From Planctomycetota bacterium (GTDB lineage Bacteria > Planctomycetota > UBA1135 > GCA-002686595), in assembly GCA_002686265.1 (NCBI GenBank), contig NZBA01000063.1, forward strand, positions 82,634 through 146,633: a stretch of DNA of 64,000 nt, given 5' to 3'. How positions within the stretch are numbered: position 1 is the stretch's first letter; each line of letters opens with the position of its first letter. The notes beneath the pieces are model-generated. The model searched no databases. It saw only the letters and a program-made list of their open reading frames with translations, and was not told the origin of the DNA. The translations under genes and the position numbers were made by a program. Shown one piece after another: positions 27,523 to 35,864 of this stretch.

Positions 27523-28590
27523 ATGGAGCCGACCGAGACGAGAGCGAAGCGCCTCACCGACTACGCCGACTGCGCCGGGTGAGCGGCCAAGATGCCCCAA
27601 GGGCAACTCGCCCAGGTGCTGGGCGGGGTGATCGACCAGACCGACGAGCGCCTGCTCGTGGGCCCGGGCTCCGTCGATGACGCGGGAATCGTGGCCCTCG
27701 ACACCGTCGTCGAGGGCGGCACAGGCCTGGCCCTGGTCCAGACCGTCGATTACTTCCCACCGGTGGTCGACGACCCGTACTTCTACGGGGCGATCGCCGC
27801 GGCCAACGCCCTCTCCGATGTCTACGCCATGGGCGGCCGGCCTCTGTCGGCCCTCAACCTGGCGGGCTTCCCGAGCGAGTTCCCCGACGAGTGGCTGGCT
27901 GAGATCTTCCGCGGCGGCTTCGACAAGATGCGCGAGGCGGGGGCGGTCGTCGCCGGCGGGCACACGGTGCGCTCCAAGGAGGCCCAGTTCGGCTTCGCCG
28001 TGACTGGCGTCGTCGAACGCGAGGCTTGCATCACCAACGCCGGTGCCCGCGAAGGAGATCGGCTGTATCTGACCAAGCCGATCGGCATGGGGACGATGAC
28101 GACCGCCGCCAAGGCCGGGCGTGTCGAGCCGGAGCAGCTCGAGCCCGCCTCGCGCTTGATGGCGACCCTCAACGCCGACGCCGCCGAGGCCATGTGCGCC
28201 GCGGGGGCGAGCGCCTGCACGGACGTGACCGGCTTCGGTCTCGCCGGCCACGCTCACAACGTCGCTGCCGCCAGCGGCGTCACCCTGCGCATCGACCTGC
28301 GGTCCGTCCCGATCTTTCCGGGGGCCTTCGATCTCGCGCGCGCCGGTAGCCTCTCGGGTGGCTCGAAGCGCGGGCGCGCCTCGCTCGGGGAGGGCGTTGG
28401 CATCGACCTCGGCCTCGACGAGTCTCTCGTCGGCCTGGCCTTCGACGCCGAGACCTCCGGCGGGTTGTTGATCGCCATCGCTCCCGAGCGTGCCGCGGCC
28501 CTCGAGGGAGAGCTCGCCCGGCGCTCGGTACAGGCGCACTCCGTCGGGGGGTGCACAGGCCCCTCGGAGCGGCGCGTCGAGCTCGTCTAG
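27523..28590 (+). CDS. selD: Selenide, water dikinase SelD containing selenocysteine (in-frame UGA)
   Basis: 355 residues when the TGA at 27580-27582 is read as selenocysteine (residue 20). SelD uses ATP and selenide to make selenophosphate for SelA. The N terminus reads RLTDYADCAG-U-AAK: this aligns with the catalytic segment of E. coli SelD (LTQYSHGAGCGCK), where Sec replaces Cys17 and the essential Lys (here K23) is kept, while Cys19 is Ala. Downstream, VDYFPPVVDDPYFYGAIAAAN, the GGHTVRS loop and VTGFGLAGH are canonical. Without readthrough an ORF from ATG 27592 would lack the active site. A hairpin with GGU in its loop follows the UGA. ATG 27523 lies near a weak Shine-Dalgarno. Selenium supply would control its own synthesis. 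Confidence 0.95.
27609..27625 (+). other. SECIS-like hairpin in the selD message
   Basis: A perfect 7-bp stem (27609-27615 with 27619-27625) closes a three-base loop GTG, 27 bases after the UGA codon. Bacterial SECIS elements are hairpins just downstream of the UGA with a G-G-U in the apical part, bound by SelB; here CAGGTGCTG presents GGU. Match by eye only. Confidence 0.45.
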
Positions 28591-28719
28591 GGCGCTGGTG
28601 GAAGCGACTCGCCCGCGCGCCTCTCGCCGTGAACCGCCCGCACTGCGCGGGGCGGGTGCCTGCCGGCGGGATCCCGCGTGGCCGCCGGAGATGGGAAGCC
28701 GCACCGTATCTGGGCCGTC

Positions 28720-30252
28720 GTGAGCGAGAGCAACGACCCCCCCGACCCGCGCGCGGAGGCGGCCGCCCCGCCCGCGGAGGAGCCTGCCGCAACCGGTCCG
28801 CCCTGGATTCTCGGCTTCCGCGGTCTGCCCCTCGAGGCTCCCGAGAACACCCTGGCTGGGTTGCACCGGGCGGTCGAGGCCGGCGCAGACGGCGTGCACT
28901 ACGAGCTGCGGGCCTGCGACACGGGCGAACCCCTGTTGATGGCCGACGCGACCCTCGAGCGCACGACGGACGGGGCCGGGCTGTTGGGGGACGCGACCCT
29001 ACCCCAGCTGTTCGCCCTCGATGCGGGAGGCTGGTTCGAGAAGACCTTCGTCGGCGAGCCCATCCCGCTCTTCGACGAAGTGCTCGAGCTCGCCGCCGGC
29101 GCGAGCAGTGACGCTCCCCTGCACTGCATCCAGCTCGCCGAGCCCGGCCTGGCGGGGATGGTTGCGCGGCGCCTGGTGGAGTCGGGGCCCGCCCGCTTCG
29201 CCCGCGTCGCCTCTTCTCGGCGCGAGGATTGTCTGGAGCTGCGCGACGCCGGCGTCGAGAGCTTGTTCCTCGCTCCCTGGCTCGACCGCGACGCCCTTTG
29301 TTTCGTGCGCGACGAGTGCCTGGCCGGCTTGGTGACCCCCGCCGGCGGCTGGAGTGGCGCCCTCGCCCGCGAGTCGTGGCCTTGCGAGCGCTGGGAGTTG
29401 GGGGTCGAGGAGCCCGACGACCTCCTGCGCGCCTGCCGCGCGCCCCTGGCCGGCGTGATCAGCGCCGAGCCGCGCCGCGCCCGTGCCGTGCGCGCCTTGG
29501 TGGCCCTCACGCCGGCCGACGAGGGGCCGTTCCCGGTGAGCGCTCCCGAGCTCGCCATCCAGCCCGGCTTCGAGGCCGAGTGCGGTGGCGAGTGGCGCGG
29601 TCGCTGGACCTGCGCCGCGCGCCTGCGCAATCCTTTCCCGCACGCCGTGGAGGTTCGCTGCCAGGTCTTCGTGCGCCGCGGGGCGTTCGAGGTCGGCTGT
29701 CTGCCGGCCGAGGTACGCCTGGGGCGAGGCGAGGAGCGTGAGCTGCCGTTCGATTTGGCCGGCGGCTCCTGGAGCCCGGGCGGCGACCCACTCCTGGCCG
29801 CGTTGTTCCGTTGGGGTCCCGGCCCCGGACGGCGGGCGGGCAAACTGCTGCTCGATGCGCCCCTGGTTCGTCGTCGCAGTGTCGTCGCGGATCCGATCAC
29901 ACGCCGTGTCCCGATGCTGCGCGAGAGCCCGGTTCAGAGCGCCGCTTCGATGACCGTGCGGCGCAGGGGTCGAGAGCTGGCCGTGGCGGTCGAGAACGCC
30001 GGCGGCCTCCTCGATGCCGAGAGCGTCGTGTTCCTCGACGGGGTCGTGCGTCGGGGCGGCGCGGGGCTGCGCCTGCGCCTGCCCGTCGACTTCGACCGGC
30101 GGCGCGGGGGCGTGCCGTTCACCTGTGGCTTCGTCGGCCGCGTTGGGGGGTCCTCTCCGCCGCGGCGTGAGCTGCGCCGCTGGGCCGGCGGCCTCCCGGT
30201 GGTTCCCGGTTCGGGAGCCCCGGGCTCGTTGCTGCCTCTCGAGGGAGCCTGA
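28720..30252 (+). CDS. GDPD-like (glycerophosphodiesterase-fold) protein lacking catalytic residues
   Basis: About 510 residues (GTG at 28720; GTG at 28678 is possible). Residues 30-83 follow the glycerophosphodiester phosphodiesterase pattern: PENTLAGLHRAVEAGADGV and LERTTDGAG are nearly canonical. But the catalytic HRG is FRG (33-35), the second catalytic HD is AD (75-76), and the E-x-D metal pair is E-L-R (62-64). The enzyme fold is therefore probably kept without the hydrolase chemistry. From about residue 280 comes a beta-rich C-terminal half with paired segments (LRNPFPHAVEVRCQVF; LAVAVENAGGLLDAES) resembling Ig-like domains. No signal peptide, so probably cytoplasmic. It sits between selD and tRNA-Sec, but no link to selenium can be shown. 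Confidence 0.68.
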   Translation: MSESNDPPDPRAEAAAPPAEEPAATGPPWILGFRGLPLEAPENTLAGLHRAVEAGADGVHYELRACDTGEPLLMADATLERTTDGAGLLGDATLPQLFALDAGGWFEKTFVGEPIPLFDEVLELAAGASSDAPLHCIQLAEPGLAGMVARRLVESGPARFARVASSRREDCLELRDAGVESLFLAPWLDRDALCFVRDECLAGLVTPAGGWSGALARESWPCERWELGVEEPDDLLRACRAPLAGVISAEPRRARAVRALVALTPADEGPFPVSAPELAIQPGFEAECGGEWRGRWTCAARLRNPFPHAVEVRCQVFVRRGAFEVGCLPAEVRLGRGEERELPFDLAGGSWSPGGDPLLAALFRWGPGPGRRAGKLLLDAPLVRRRSVVADPITRRVPMLRESPVQSAASMTVRRRGRELAVAVENAGGLLDAESVVFLDGVVRRGGAGLRLRLPVDFDRRRGGVPFTCGFVGRVGGSSPPRRELRRWAGGLPVVPGSGAPGSLLPLEGA

Positions 30253-30473
30253 GGAGGAGGGGGGGCGCCGCCCGGCGGAGCTCGAGGACCAGGCCCGTGC
30301 TCCGTCTCGCCGCGCCGCGGTCGGACCGGGCGTTGCACCGGTCTGCGCGCTGGGCGCCGCGCTGGATTCGGCGGGGGCGGAGCGCGTGGAGCGCGTCACC
30401 TCTCGGGGCGCGTGGCTGGGCCGCCCCGGCGTCGCCCTGGACTCTCGCGCTCGTTACACTGCCACCTCAAGGT

Positions 30474-30571
30474 GGGAGTGGATCCGTGCTGGTGTGCGGC
30501 CCGGTCTTCAAAGCCGGTTGGGTCTCGTGAACAGCGGGACCGGTGGGTTCGATTCCCATGCACTCCCGCCA
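30474..30571 (+). tRNA. selC: tRNA-Sec (anticodon TCA)
   Basis: 98 bases including an encoded CCA (30569-30571). Hallmarks of bacterial tRNA-Sec are visible: a 7-8 bp acceptor stem (GGGAGTG pairing with CACTCCC; the eighth position is G-G), a 6-bp D stem (CCGTGC with GTGCGG, 4-nt loop), an anticodon arm CCGGT-CTTCAAA-GCCGG with anticodon TCA, a long variable arm with a 7-bp stem (GGTCTCG with CGGGACC), and a T arm GTGGG-TTCGATT-CCCAT. It is charged with serine, converted by SelA and delivered by SelB to UGA codons. A tRNA reading normal UGA is excluded by the long variable arm. Confidence 0.95.
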
Positions 30572-30641
30572 CCTCCGCGCCCCTCGCCTGGGGCGCGTGA
30601 TCCGGGCGGTGTAGACTGGCGCGGCGATGGAGGAGGTCGAG

Positions 30642-32333
30642 ATGGAACGGGATTTTGGGGAAACCGCGCCGACTGGCCGCGGTCCCCGGCACTGGGGGAG
30701 CCTGAGCGCCGAGCGACGCGAGGCCCCCGGTCCGCCCCGCCCCAAGCCCAGCGGGCAGCTCTCACTCGAGTCCCCAGGGCCCCTCCCCGCGCCTCGCCGC
30801 CACCGGAGCCCGCGCTCCCCCCGCCCCCCCGTCAGGACCCTCGCCGTCCTGGTTGCCTTGGCCGCCGCCACGGCCGCCGATCCCGTCTCCCCCCAGACCG
30901 AACCGCCGCGAGTCACCCACGTCGCGGTCGACCGCGAGCTCGACATCGCCACCTTGGCTCTCGTGCAGCGTGGCCTGCGCGAGGCGCGGGCCGAGGACAG
31001 CCGGGCGCTGGTGGTCGAGATCGACACTCCCGGCGGCTCGATGGAATTGATGAGTCAGTTCGCCGGGCTGCTCGGTGCCCAAGGCTCCGCCGAGCTGGTG
31101 ACCGTGGCCTGGGTCAACGGACAGGCGACCTCCGCCGGTTCCCTGGTGGCCCTGGCCTGCGAGCGCGTCTTCGTCACGCCGACCGGCACCATGGGCTCCG
31201 CCATGCCGGTGACCGTCGGCCCGGGTGGGCTCGCCGCCGTGCCCGAGCAGGGTGGCCTGCGGGAGAAGGTGACCTCCCTCGCACGGGCGGAGTTCCGGGC
31301 CGTGGCCGCTGGGCGCGGACGCTCGCCGCGGTTGGCGGAGGCCATGGTCGACCCCGAGCTGGAGGTGCGCCTCGTGCGCCGCGGCGGCGAGGCGCTGTTC
31401 ATGAACGGCCGAGAGTGGGACGATGCCTTCGAACGCGGGGACGCGATCGAGCTCGTACGCACGGTCTGCGGACGCGGACGACTCCTGAACGTGACCGGCC
31501 CCGAGGCCGTCGAGTTGGGCCTGGCCGACGGCACGGCCGCCTCCCTGCCCGAGCTCCTCTCGCGCCTGGGTGTCGCCGGGGCCTCGGTCACCACCCTGGA
31601 ACGCTCAGCCTCCGAGGAGATCCTGGCGCTGCTGGAGAAGACCACGCCCCTGTTGATCGCGATCGGCCTGATGCTGGGCTACGCCGAGCTCAAGGCCCCA
31701 GGCTTCGCCCTGCCCGGCATTCTGGCCCTGGCGTGCTTCGCACTGGTCCTCGTCGGCAAGTACCTGACCGGACTCGCGGACGTGCCCCACGTCGTGCTCG
31801 TGACCGTCGGCTTCGCCCTGATCGCCCTGGAGCTCTTCGTTCTGCCGGGCACGATCTGGATTGGCCTGGCCGGGACTGCCTGCGTCTTGGGTGGACTGGT
31901 CCTGTGCGAGCTGGGTCCCGGCGCGAGTCTCGGCAGCCCCCTGAGCCGCGACCTCGCTCTCGCCGCCGCCCGACGCATGGCCCTGGCGGGGGGCGCGGGC
32001 GCGGCGGGCATCCTGGTCCTCTCGCGCTTCCTACCTCAGACGCCGCTCTTGAAGCGCCTCGTCATCACGCCGCGGGAGACCGCCGCGGCAGACTTGGCCC
32101 CCGCGGCCTTGCCGGGCAGCCTCGGGCGCGCCCTGACGGTGCTGCACCCGGTCGGGAAGGTCGTCCTGGATTCCGACATCGCCCACCCGCGCGAGGCGCG
32201 CGCCGAGGGGGAGCAAATCGCCGGCGGGGCACGGGTGCGCGTCGTGGCGGCGGACGATGTGGGCGGCCGCCTGCTGGTGGAGCCCGCCCCCGCCGAACCC
32301 GCCGAGTCCGCGGAAGTGGAAGAAGCCCCGTGA
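30642..32333 (+). CDS. NfeD-family membrane-bound serine protease (long form)
   Basis: About 563 residues. After a Pro/Arg-rich N tail and a signal/anchor near residue 70 comes a ClpP-like protease domain with VVEIDTPGGSMELM (about 124-137), the nucleophile region ATSAGS (Ser164) and a Lys at about 209 (EKVTSL) at the spacing of the Ser-Lys dyad of this family. Four or five membrane helices follow (residues about 330-480), then an OB-fold NfeD domain at the C terminus. Long NfeD proteins partner with stomatin/flotillin-like SPFH proteins and are thought to cleave or regulate membrane-domain proteins. GGAGGT before ATG 30642 fixes the start; ATG 30627 lies inside that site. The stop overlaps the next gene by 3 bases (GTGA). 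Confidence 0.9.
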   Translation: MERDFGETAPTGRGPRHWGSLSAERREAPGPPRPKPSGQLSLESPGPLPAPRRHRSPRSPRPPVRTLAVLVALAAATAADPVSPQTEPPRVTHVAVDRELDIATLALVQRGLREARAEDSRALVVEIDTPGGSMELMSQFAGLLGAQGSAELVTVAWVNGQATSAGSLVALACERVFVTPTGTMGSAMPVTVGPGGLAAVPEQGGLREKVTSLARAEFRAVAAGRGRSPRLAEAMVDPELEVRLVRRGGEALFMNGREWDDAFERGDAIELVRTVCGRGRLLNVTGPEAVELGLADGTAASLPELLSRLGVAGASVTTLERSASEEILALLEKTTPLLIAIGLMLGYAELKAPGFALPGILALACFALVLVGKYLTGLADVPHVVLVTVGFALIALELFVLPGTIWIGLAGTACVLGGLVLCELGPGASLGSPLSRDLALAAARRMALAGGAGAAGILVLSRFLPQTPLLKRLVITPRETAAADLAPAALPGSLGRALTVLHPVGKVVLDSDIAHPREARAEGEQIAGGARVRVVAADDVGGRLLVEPAPAEPAESAEVEEAP

Positions 32334-32815
32334 CCTGGGCGTTCCTCCTCTTGGGCCTGGGCCTGGTGCTGATCGTGGCCGAGCTGCTGATCCCTAGCTT
32401 CGGCCTGCTCGGGCTGGGAGCGAGCCTGGCGATCATCGCCGGCGGCGTCCTCGCCTGGCGCGAGGATGCGCTGACGGTCTACATGATCACGAGCGGGGTC
32501 TGCGTGCCCACGGCCGTGATGGCGGGCTTCAAGCTCCTGCCGCGCAGCCCCTTGGCGAAGTCCCTCATGGCCCAGGGATTCTCCACCACCGACAACCGCG
32601 CCGTGGATCCACGCGACGCGAGCCTGATGGGGGCCGAGGGCGAGGTGCTCGCAACCCTGCGCCCCTCCGGCGTGGCGCGCCTCGACGACCGACGAGTCGA
32701 CGTGGTCAGCCGCGGAGAGATGATCGAGATCGGCGCGCGCGTGCGCGTCATCGAGTTGCTCGGAAACCGCGTGGTCGTGGCGGAAGCCGAAGACGCGACC
32801 GCCAGAAGGAGATAG
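32330..32815 (+). CDS. Short NfeD-like membrane protein
   Basis: 161 residues from GTG 32330, overlapping the end of the long nfeD gene. Two hydrophobic segments ([22 protein letters not shown] and [16 protein letters not shown]), then another at about residue 55, are followed by a C-terminal OB-fold-type domain ([40 protein letters not shown]), which is the NfeD soluble domain. No protease part is present, so this is the truncated NfeD form (NfeD1b-like) that typically sits next to floA. Two bases separate its stop from the floA start. It probably binds FloA in the membrane. Confidence 0.82.
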   Translation: MTWAFLLLGLGLVLIVAELLIPSFGLLGLGASLAIIAGGVLAWREDALTVYMITSGVCVPTAVMAGFKLLPRSPLAKSLMAQGFSTTDNRAVDPRDASLMGAEGEVLATLRPSGVARLDDRRVDVVSRGEMIEIGARVRVIELLGNRVVVAEAEDATARRR

Positions 32816-32817
32816 AG

Positions 32818-33846
32818 ATGGAACTGCTCGAAAACGTCGGCCTCGTCCTGGCGGGGCTGCTGCTCCTGGTCTTCCTGTTCGCGTTCCTGAGCTACGGGAA
32901 GCTCTACCTGCGCTCGGTGCTGACCAAGGCCGGCGTCGGGATCTTCGACATGATCGCGATGCAACTGCGCAAGGTCTCTCCGGGCACGATGGTCGACGCT
33001 GCCGTGATGCTCGTGCAGGCGCGATTGGACGGCATCGACACGCGCGATCTCGAAGCCCACTTCCTCGCCGGCGGCCACGTGATGCGGGTCGTGCAGGCGT
33101 TGATCTCCGCCGACCGGGCGGGGCTGAACCTCGACTTCCGCACGGCGGCCAGCATCGACCTGGCGGGACGTGACGTCCTGGAGGCGGTCAAGGCCAGCGT
33201 GACGCCCAAGGTCATCGACTGCCCCAACCCCGAGTCCGGTAAGACGACCATCGCCGCGGTGGCCAAGGACGGCATTCAGGTCCTGGCCAAGGCGCGCGTG
33301 ACCGTGCGCACGAACATCGCGCGCCTGGTGGGCGGGGCCGGGGAGGAGACGATCATCGCACGAGTAGGCGAGGGCATCGTCAGCACGATCGGCTCGAAAG
33401 ACACCCACGCCCTGGTGCTCGAGAATCCCGACGACATCTCCAAGGTCGTGCTCTCGCGCGGGCTGGATGCCGGGACGGCCTTCGAGATCGTCTCGATCGA
33501 CATCGCGGACGTCGACATCGGCATCAACATCGGCGCGCGCCTGCAGGCGGACCAGGCGGAGGCGGACAAGCGCGTGGCCCAGGCCCTGGCGGAGAAGCGG
33601 CGTGCGATGGCCGTGGCGGCCGAGCAGGAGTTCAAGGCGTCGGTGCAGGAGAACCGGGCCAAGGTCGTCCTGGCCGAGGCCGAGGTGCCCCTGGCCATGG
33701 CGGAGGCCCTGCGCGGCGGCAACCTGGGTGTCATGGACCTCTACCGCCTGCGCAACATCGAATCCGACACGGACATGCGCCGCAGCATCGCCGGGGGCGA
33801 TGGAGATGGGCCTTCGGGGAGCGACGACGGCGGGGTGGAGGGGTGA
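32818..33846 (+). CDS. floA: Flotillin-like protein FloA
   Basis: 342 residues. One N-terminal membrane segment ([19 protein letters not shown]) is followed by the FloA SPFH core: [43 protein letters not shown], and [20 protein letters not shown] are family-specific. A C-terminal Ala/Glu-rich coiled coil ([19 protein letters not shown]) drives oligomerisation. FloA organises ordered membrane microdomains and affects secretion and cell-wall machinery. GAAGGAGATAGAG directly before ATG 32818 is a strong ribosome-binding site. It is third in the nfeD-nfeD-floA operon, and its stop overlaps the next gene (GTG at 33843). Confidence 0.95.
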   Translation: MELLENVGLVLAGLLLLVFLFAFLSYGKLYLRSVLTKAGVGIFDMIAMQLRKVSPGTMVDAAVMLVQARLDGIDTRDLEAHFLAGGHVMRVVQALISADRAGLNLDFRTAASIDLAGRDVLEAVKASVTPKVIDCPNPESGKTTIAAVAKDGIQVLAKARVTVRTNIARLVGGAGEETIIARVGEGIVSTIGSKDTHALVLENPDDISKVVLSRGLDAGTAFEIVSIDIADVDIGINIGARLQADQAEADKRVAQALAEKRRAMAVAAEQEFKASVQENRAKVVLAEAEVPLAMAEALRGGNLGVMDLYRLRNIESDTDMRRSIAGGDGDGPSGSDDGGVEG

Positions 33847-34616
33847 GCGAGGCCCCGTTGGCGGGGGTCGCGCTCGCGATCTCCTCCGACCTGCTCGAGA
33901 CGGCGCTGGTGGCGCTCTTTCTGTTGGTGGCGGCCGCCCAGGCCATCCTGCGGCGCGTGGGCGGCGATGAGCCGCGGCCTCGGCGGCGCGCGGCACCCCC
34001 CTCGCGGACCGAGCGCCTGCCCGGGCACGGGGGCGGGGGGCGGGAGGTCGAGGGCGCGGGCGACTGGCGCGCTCTACTCGAGGGCCGCTCCCCGGCGGCA
34101 CCCGAGCCCCGGCCCGAAGGCCGCGCGTCTCCCGCTCCCGGCGCCCCGCCGAGCCCGCCGGCCCCGCCGGAACCGCCCCACGCCGACCGAGCGACCCCTT
34201 TGCGCGAGTTCACCACGAGCGCCCTACCCAAGAGGACAGCGTCCCTCCAGGGCGACCTACCGCGGCCGCGGGAGGCCATGGTGGGTGCACCGGCGCCCGA
34301 GGTCGGGGGGGGGGGCGGGACGTCTGGCAATCTCGCTTCGGACTTCGGCTCCGACCGTCCCTCGTGGCACATGCTCGGTGCCGGCGATCTGGCTCACGTT
34401 CCCTCCGAGGACGCTCCTGGAATCGAGCCTTCCCTAGCGGCCTCTCTCGCTCGGCACGAGGGCCACGCGGAGGGGGCGCGTCCGCGGCGCGACGCCCGGG
34501 TGAGGGCCCTGCGCTCGCGGGACGCCTGGCGGAAGGCCGTCGTGGCCGCCGAGGTCCTTGGCCCGCCCGTTTCCCTGCGCTCCCCAGAGAACGCGCCGGG
34601 AGCCCTGCAGCGGTGA
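33843..34616 (+). CDS. Membrane-anchored proline-rich protein of unknown function
   Basis: 257 residues from GTG 33843, overlapping the floA stop by four bases. A single membrane helix ([20 protein letters not shown]) is followed by a low-complexity Pro/Arg/Gly/Ala-rich tail with few hydrophobic residues, so most of it is probably disordered. The residues near the end ([25 protein letters not shown]) form one likely helix. The tight coupling to floA suggests a membrane-microdomain partner (inference). Unusually long G and C runs (for example eight G at about 34308) make it prone to slippage. It overlaps the next gene by 4 bases (GTGA). Confidence 0.6.
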   Translation: MSEAPLAGVALAISSDLLETALVALFLLVAAAQAILRRVGGDEPRPRRRAAPPSRTERLPGHGGGGREVEGAGDWRALLEGRSPAAPEPRPEGRASPAPGAPPSPPAPPEPPHADRATPLREFTTSALPKRTASLQGDLPRPREAMVGAPAPEVGGGGGTSGNLASDFGSDRPSWHMLGAGDLAHVPSEDAPGIEPSLAASLARHEGHAEGARPRRDARVRALRSRDAWRKAVVAAEVLGPPVSLRSPENAPGALQR

Positions 34617-35158
34617 GTCGCCACCTGTGGCTCGTGAAGTCCGAGCCGTCGGTGTTCGCCTGGGACGACCTGTGGGCGTCCGTCGATCGGAGGACCTGCT
34701 GGGACGGGGTGCGCAACGACCAGGCGCGCAACTTCATGCGCGACGAGATGAAGGTCGGAGACGGAGTCCTGTTCGCCCACTCGCGTACCGACCCTCCCGC
34801 GGTGGTCGGCGTGGCCACGGTTTGCCGCGAGGCGTACCCCGGCCCGACCCAATTCGATCCCTCCGATGCGCACTTCGACCCGCGCAGCGAGCGTGAGGCC
34901 CCACGCTGGATGATGGTGGACATCGAGGCCGCGCGAGCCTTCACGCGGGCGGTTCCCCTGGCCCAAATCCGCGCCAACCGCAAGTTGGCGAAGATGGCGC
35001 TGGTACAGCGCGGCCAGCGCCTCTCCGTTCAGCCCGTCACTCCCCGGACAGTGGCGCGAGGTACTGCGGATGGGCGGCCTGGAGGAGTCTGGGACCCCGC
35101 CGCGGCTCAGGCGCCGGGCCAGAGGAAAGTGAAGACGCCCGCGGTAGCCGCGCCGTAG
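34613..35158 (+). CDS. EVE-domain (PUA-like) protein, frameshifted near the C terminus
   Basis: GTG start at 34613. HLWLVKSEPSVFAWDDL and WDGVRNDQARNFMRDEMKVGD are the EVE-domain opening, with YHS-type loop LFAHSRTDPPAVVG and RLSVQPVTP near the end. EVE proteins bind modified bases in nucleic acids; cellular role here unknown. In the family VTP is followed by a helix like QWREVLRMGGLEE. That exact text is encoded one frame away, starting at 35046 and ending at TGA 35130-35132; removing one C from the CCCC at 35042-35045 joins it. As sequenced, the protein instead ends at 35158 with 38 unrelated residues. So an extra C is likely, real or an assembly error. Last gene of the nfeD-floA operon. 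Confidence 0.85.
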   Translation: MSRHLWLVKSEPSVFAWDDLWASVDRRTCWDGVRNDQARNFMRDEMKVGDGVLFAHSRTDPPAVVGVATVCREAYPGPTQFDPSDAHFDPRSEREAPRWMMVDIEAARAFTRAVPLAQIRANRKLAKMALVQRGQRLSVQPVTPRTVARGTADGRPGGVWDPAAAQAPGQRKVKTPAVAAP

Positions 35159-35277
35159 ACCACGCCGTCGACGACGAAGCGGGCCGTCGTGGACCAGGAG
35201 AGTCCCTTCCAGATGGACTCGTGCACCGAGGAAAACGCGTAGCTACCGACGGCTGCGACCAGAGTGAACGAGAACAC
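35107..35277 (-). CDS. Possible small membrane protein
   Basis: A minus-strand frame that is open from 35409 down to a TGA at 35107 contains VFSFTLVAAVGSYAFSSVHES, WKGLSW, then FVVDGVVYGAATAGVFTFLWP: two hydrophobic helices joined by a basic/aromatic loop, which reads like a real small inner-membrane protein. The only clear start inside is GTG 35277 (56 residues); a CTG further upstream could give about 75. No Shine-Dalgarno is evident. It overlaps the tail of the EVE gene in antisense. Judged from its regular hydrophobicity only. Confidence 0.35.
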   Translation of the reverse strand: MFSFTLVAAVGSYAFSSVHESIWKGLSWSTTARFVVDGVVYGAATAGVFTFLWPGA

Positions 35278-35669
35278 GGCCGAGGCCGAGGCCGCGGGCT
35301 CGCGCCACCCCCACCAGCGGCCACCCGTCAGGCCGGGCGAGGCGACCCTCGAGACCCCGAGCGGGGGCCGTGGAGGCGGTTTTTCGATGCCTGATCGCGA
35401 TCCGGGAATCTAGCGGTGTTCGTCCCTGTGATGAGCCATAAGTAACTGTAAAAAAGTCAGTTAGGAGTTCCTTGGCGCGTCGTTGCGCAGTGCCGCCCAC
35501 GTGGGGCAGGGCCTTTTTCCGGCCTCTGGGGCCGGTTGCGGGGTTGATCGGCGTGCTCGAATGTGGTCCTACAGAACGCCTACAGGGGGTCGGGACGGCT
35601 TTCCTGCGCCTCGCGGCGTCCCTCCGACCCCATCGACCCACGATCCACCATCCCCGAGAAGAGGGAATC
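35278..35669. other. 392-bp region upstream of the histone-like gene
   Basis: Mostly ordinary GC-rich DNA; the upstream part may hold the missing N terminus of the small membrane protein. The one marked feature is an AT-rich patch at 35431-35465 with a dyad described separately. GAGGGA at about 35661 is the ribosome-binding site of the next gene. Confidence 0.5.
35443..35463. promoter_or_regulatory. AT-rich inverted repeat TAACTG-N9-CAGTTA
   Basis: A perfect 6-bp inverted repeat (35443-35448 and 35458-35463) around TAAAAAAGT lies in the only AT-rich patch of this region, about 207 bases upstream of the histone-like gene. The shape fits a dimeric regulator binding site or a promoter core; no factor can be named. 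Confidence 0.3.
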
Positions 35670-35864
35670 ATGAGCGATAACTTCGAGCGCCTGAAGTCGG
35701 TTGTCGAGGACACCACGGACGATGTCGCAAAGGCCGAGTCCGGCAACAAGGCCGCCACCTCGAGGGTCCGCAAGCAGATGCAGGCGGTCAAGGCCATCGC
35801 CCAGGACATCCGCAAGGAGATGCTGGAGCTGCGCGACAGCGGCGGCGCCGGCGGCGGAGCCTGA
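35670..35864 (+). CDS. Small histone H1/Hc1-like protein
   Basis: 64 residues. MSDNFERLKSVVEDTTDDVAK is followed by GNKAATSRVRKQMQ and AIAQDIRKEMLELR, which resembles the core of chlamydial/planctomycete histone H1-like Hc1 proteins (GNKAAGTRVRKAMQ...LAQDIRKEV in typical members). The Lys/Ala-rich C-terminal tail found in longer Hc1 is replaced by a short GGAGGGA. It probably binds DNA or forms a small helical dimer. GAGGGA seven bases upstream sets the start at 35670; the longer frame from 35472 is non-coding in appearance. Confidence 0.75.
   Translation: MSDNFERLKSVVEDTTDDVAKAESGNKAATSRVRKQMQAVKAIAQDIRKEMLELRDSGGAGGGA

Noticed and set aside
30014-32329. Long plus-strand frame across tRNA-Sec and nfeD
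   Set aside because: It crosses the tRNA and overlaps the conserved NfeD protease in another frame; only its last 161 codons (short NfeD) are real.
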